In this document: piece after piece, positions 30,547-30,965 of the stretch
Layout: each line of letters opens with the position of its first letter
Position numbering within the stretch: the first letter of the stretch is position 1
DNA from: an uncultured Lachnospiraceae bacterium
GTDB lineage: Bacteria > Bacillota > Clostridia > Lachnospirales > Lachnospiraceae
DNA: 30,965 nt
Reading direction: 5' to 3'
Assembly (NCBI GenBank): GCA_900550285.1
Contig: URRW01000030.1
Coordinates: 1 to 30,965, forward strand
Notes under the pieces: model-generated
What the model was told of the DNA's origin: nothing
What the model saw: only the letters and a program-made list of their open reading frames with translations
The model's database searches: none
Position numbers and translations under genes: made by a program

Positions 30547-30965
30547 ATGTTAGACAACCACGATCTGCAGCTGCTCAAAAATCTTTTTACAGAATCCGAA
30601 CAACGGCTTGAAAAGCGCTTTGACGAAAGACTCGTCAGCCTTGAAGTCAGATTTGACCAGAAGCTCAGCGATCTTGAAACGCGATTCGATCAAAAGCTCA
30701 GCAGCCTTGAAGACAAATTCGACCAGAAGCTCGCCGCTGCGCAGGCTTCCTTAAAACAGTGCATCGAGGAACGCGCCTGCAAAACCGAAAATACCCTTCT
30801 TGACGAAATGGACCGTTACGACCGCAAGTATGAGCAGCGGTTCCATAGGCTTGAAAACGACGTGGAGATCCTGAATTCTTTTTACCCTCAGTGTACAAGG
30901 GGACATACGGTCGAAAAGATTGAATTGGATCATCTGCTTCGTTACGTTCCCTCCGCGTACGTCCC
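30547..30965 (+). CDS. Coiled-coil protein, cut by the right edge
   Basis: At least 139 aa are visible and the frame is still open at the end of the window. AGGAGGAA lies before ATG. Residues about 21-64 are four 11-residue repeats of the type LExRFDQKLSx (LEKRFDERLVS, LEVRFDQKLSD, LETRFDQKLSS, LEDKFDQKLAA), i.e. a right-handed hendecad coiled coil; helices continue through LLDEMDRYDRKYEQRFHRLENDVEILNSF. The last visible part (CTRGHTVEKIELDHLLRYV) is no longer coiled coil. No signal peptide. Similar small coiled-coil proteins of unknown function are common in Lachnospiraceae; no function is assigned. Confidence 0.75.
   Translation, partial: MLDNHDLQLLKNLFTESEQRLEKRFDERLVSLEVRFDQKLSDLETRFDQKLSSLEDKFDQKLAAAQASLKQCIEERACKTENTLLDEMDRYDRKYEQRFHRLENDVEILNSFYPQCTRGHTVEKIELDHLLRYVPSAYV
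30607..30738 (+). repeat. Four tandem 33-bp repeats inside the coiled-coil gene
   Basis: Units at 30607-30639, 30640-30672, 30673-30705 and 30706-30738, each starting CTTGAA and each encoding 11 residues. Units 2-4 are most alike (GACCAGAAGCTCAGC or close). Unit length in whole codons means copy number could change without breaking the frame. Confidence 0.85.

Noticed and set aside
1..30965. CRISPR array, tRNA, rRNA, phage, insertion sequence or defence system
   Set aside because: No regularly spaced repeats, no cloverleaf-like sequence that I could find by eye, and no cas, integrase, transposase, restriction or toxin-antitoxin gene among the recognised proteins.

Overview
The window looks like chromosomal DNA of a moderately GC-rich anaerobic Firmicute, most likely a gut Lachnospiraceae-type Clostridium. 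This rests on the gene families (potABCD behind an XRE-cupin regulator, an EFR1-type flavodoxin/ferredoxin protein, a DUF1653 protein, GH127 and GH27 glycosidases, MATE), strong AGGAGG ribosome binding sites, near-consensus sigma-A promoters, and no sign of phage, transposon, CRISPR, rRNA or tRNA. I see 24 protein genes that I believe, one of them cut by the right edge.

Region 1 (1-5572, + strand): a polyamine uptake operon. A consensus promoter and paired GTTTA/TAAAC repeats precede an XRE-cupin regulator. A cluster of hairpins that look like an attenuator follows, then potA-potB-potC-potD with tight coupling, and finally an RluA-type pseudouridine synthase whose ATG directly follows the potD stop. 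Region 2 (5577-9921): a small sugar-scavenging unit. A GH127 beta-L-arabinofuranosidase and a GH27 enzyme carrying Ile where alpha-galactosidases carry Asp run leftward; an AraC regulator with a TTG start runs rightward. The two directions share one palindromic -10 element. Region 3 (9956-12413): a MATE exporter, with an EFR1 flavodoxin/ferredoxin protein downstream, preceded by a leader RNA with a 5' hairpin and a clear terminator, i.e. riboswitch-like architecture. 

Region 4 (12414-17256): gpmA (glycolysis), a DedA membrane protein, and a carB without an adjacent carA, each separated by well-formed terminators. Region 5 (17257-21202, - strand): a small lipid- or membrane-anchored-type hypothetical protein, a DUF1653 protein, a single-chain SfsA-MutY fusion and a family 2 glycosyltransferase. 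Region 6 (21341-29293): an Eis-like GNAT acetyltransferase on +, then a leftward dipeptide/oligopeptide ABC operon (binding protein, two ATPases, two permeases) ending in an M20 amidohydrolase, driven by a perfect TTGACA-N17-TATAAT promoter. Region 7 (29464-30965, + strand): a stand-alone C39-like cysteine peptidase with its own strong promoter and a branched terminator, then a structured leader and the start of a coiled-coil protein built from 33-bp tandem repeats.

The most interesting items are the SfsA-MutY fusion, the MATE leader RNA, the Asp-to-Ile GH27 active site next to GH127, the shared divergent promoter, and the mutually exclusive hairpins in front of potA. No single clearly novel multi-gene system is visible; most of the window is ordinary metabolism and transport.
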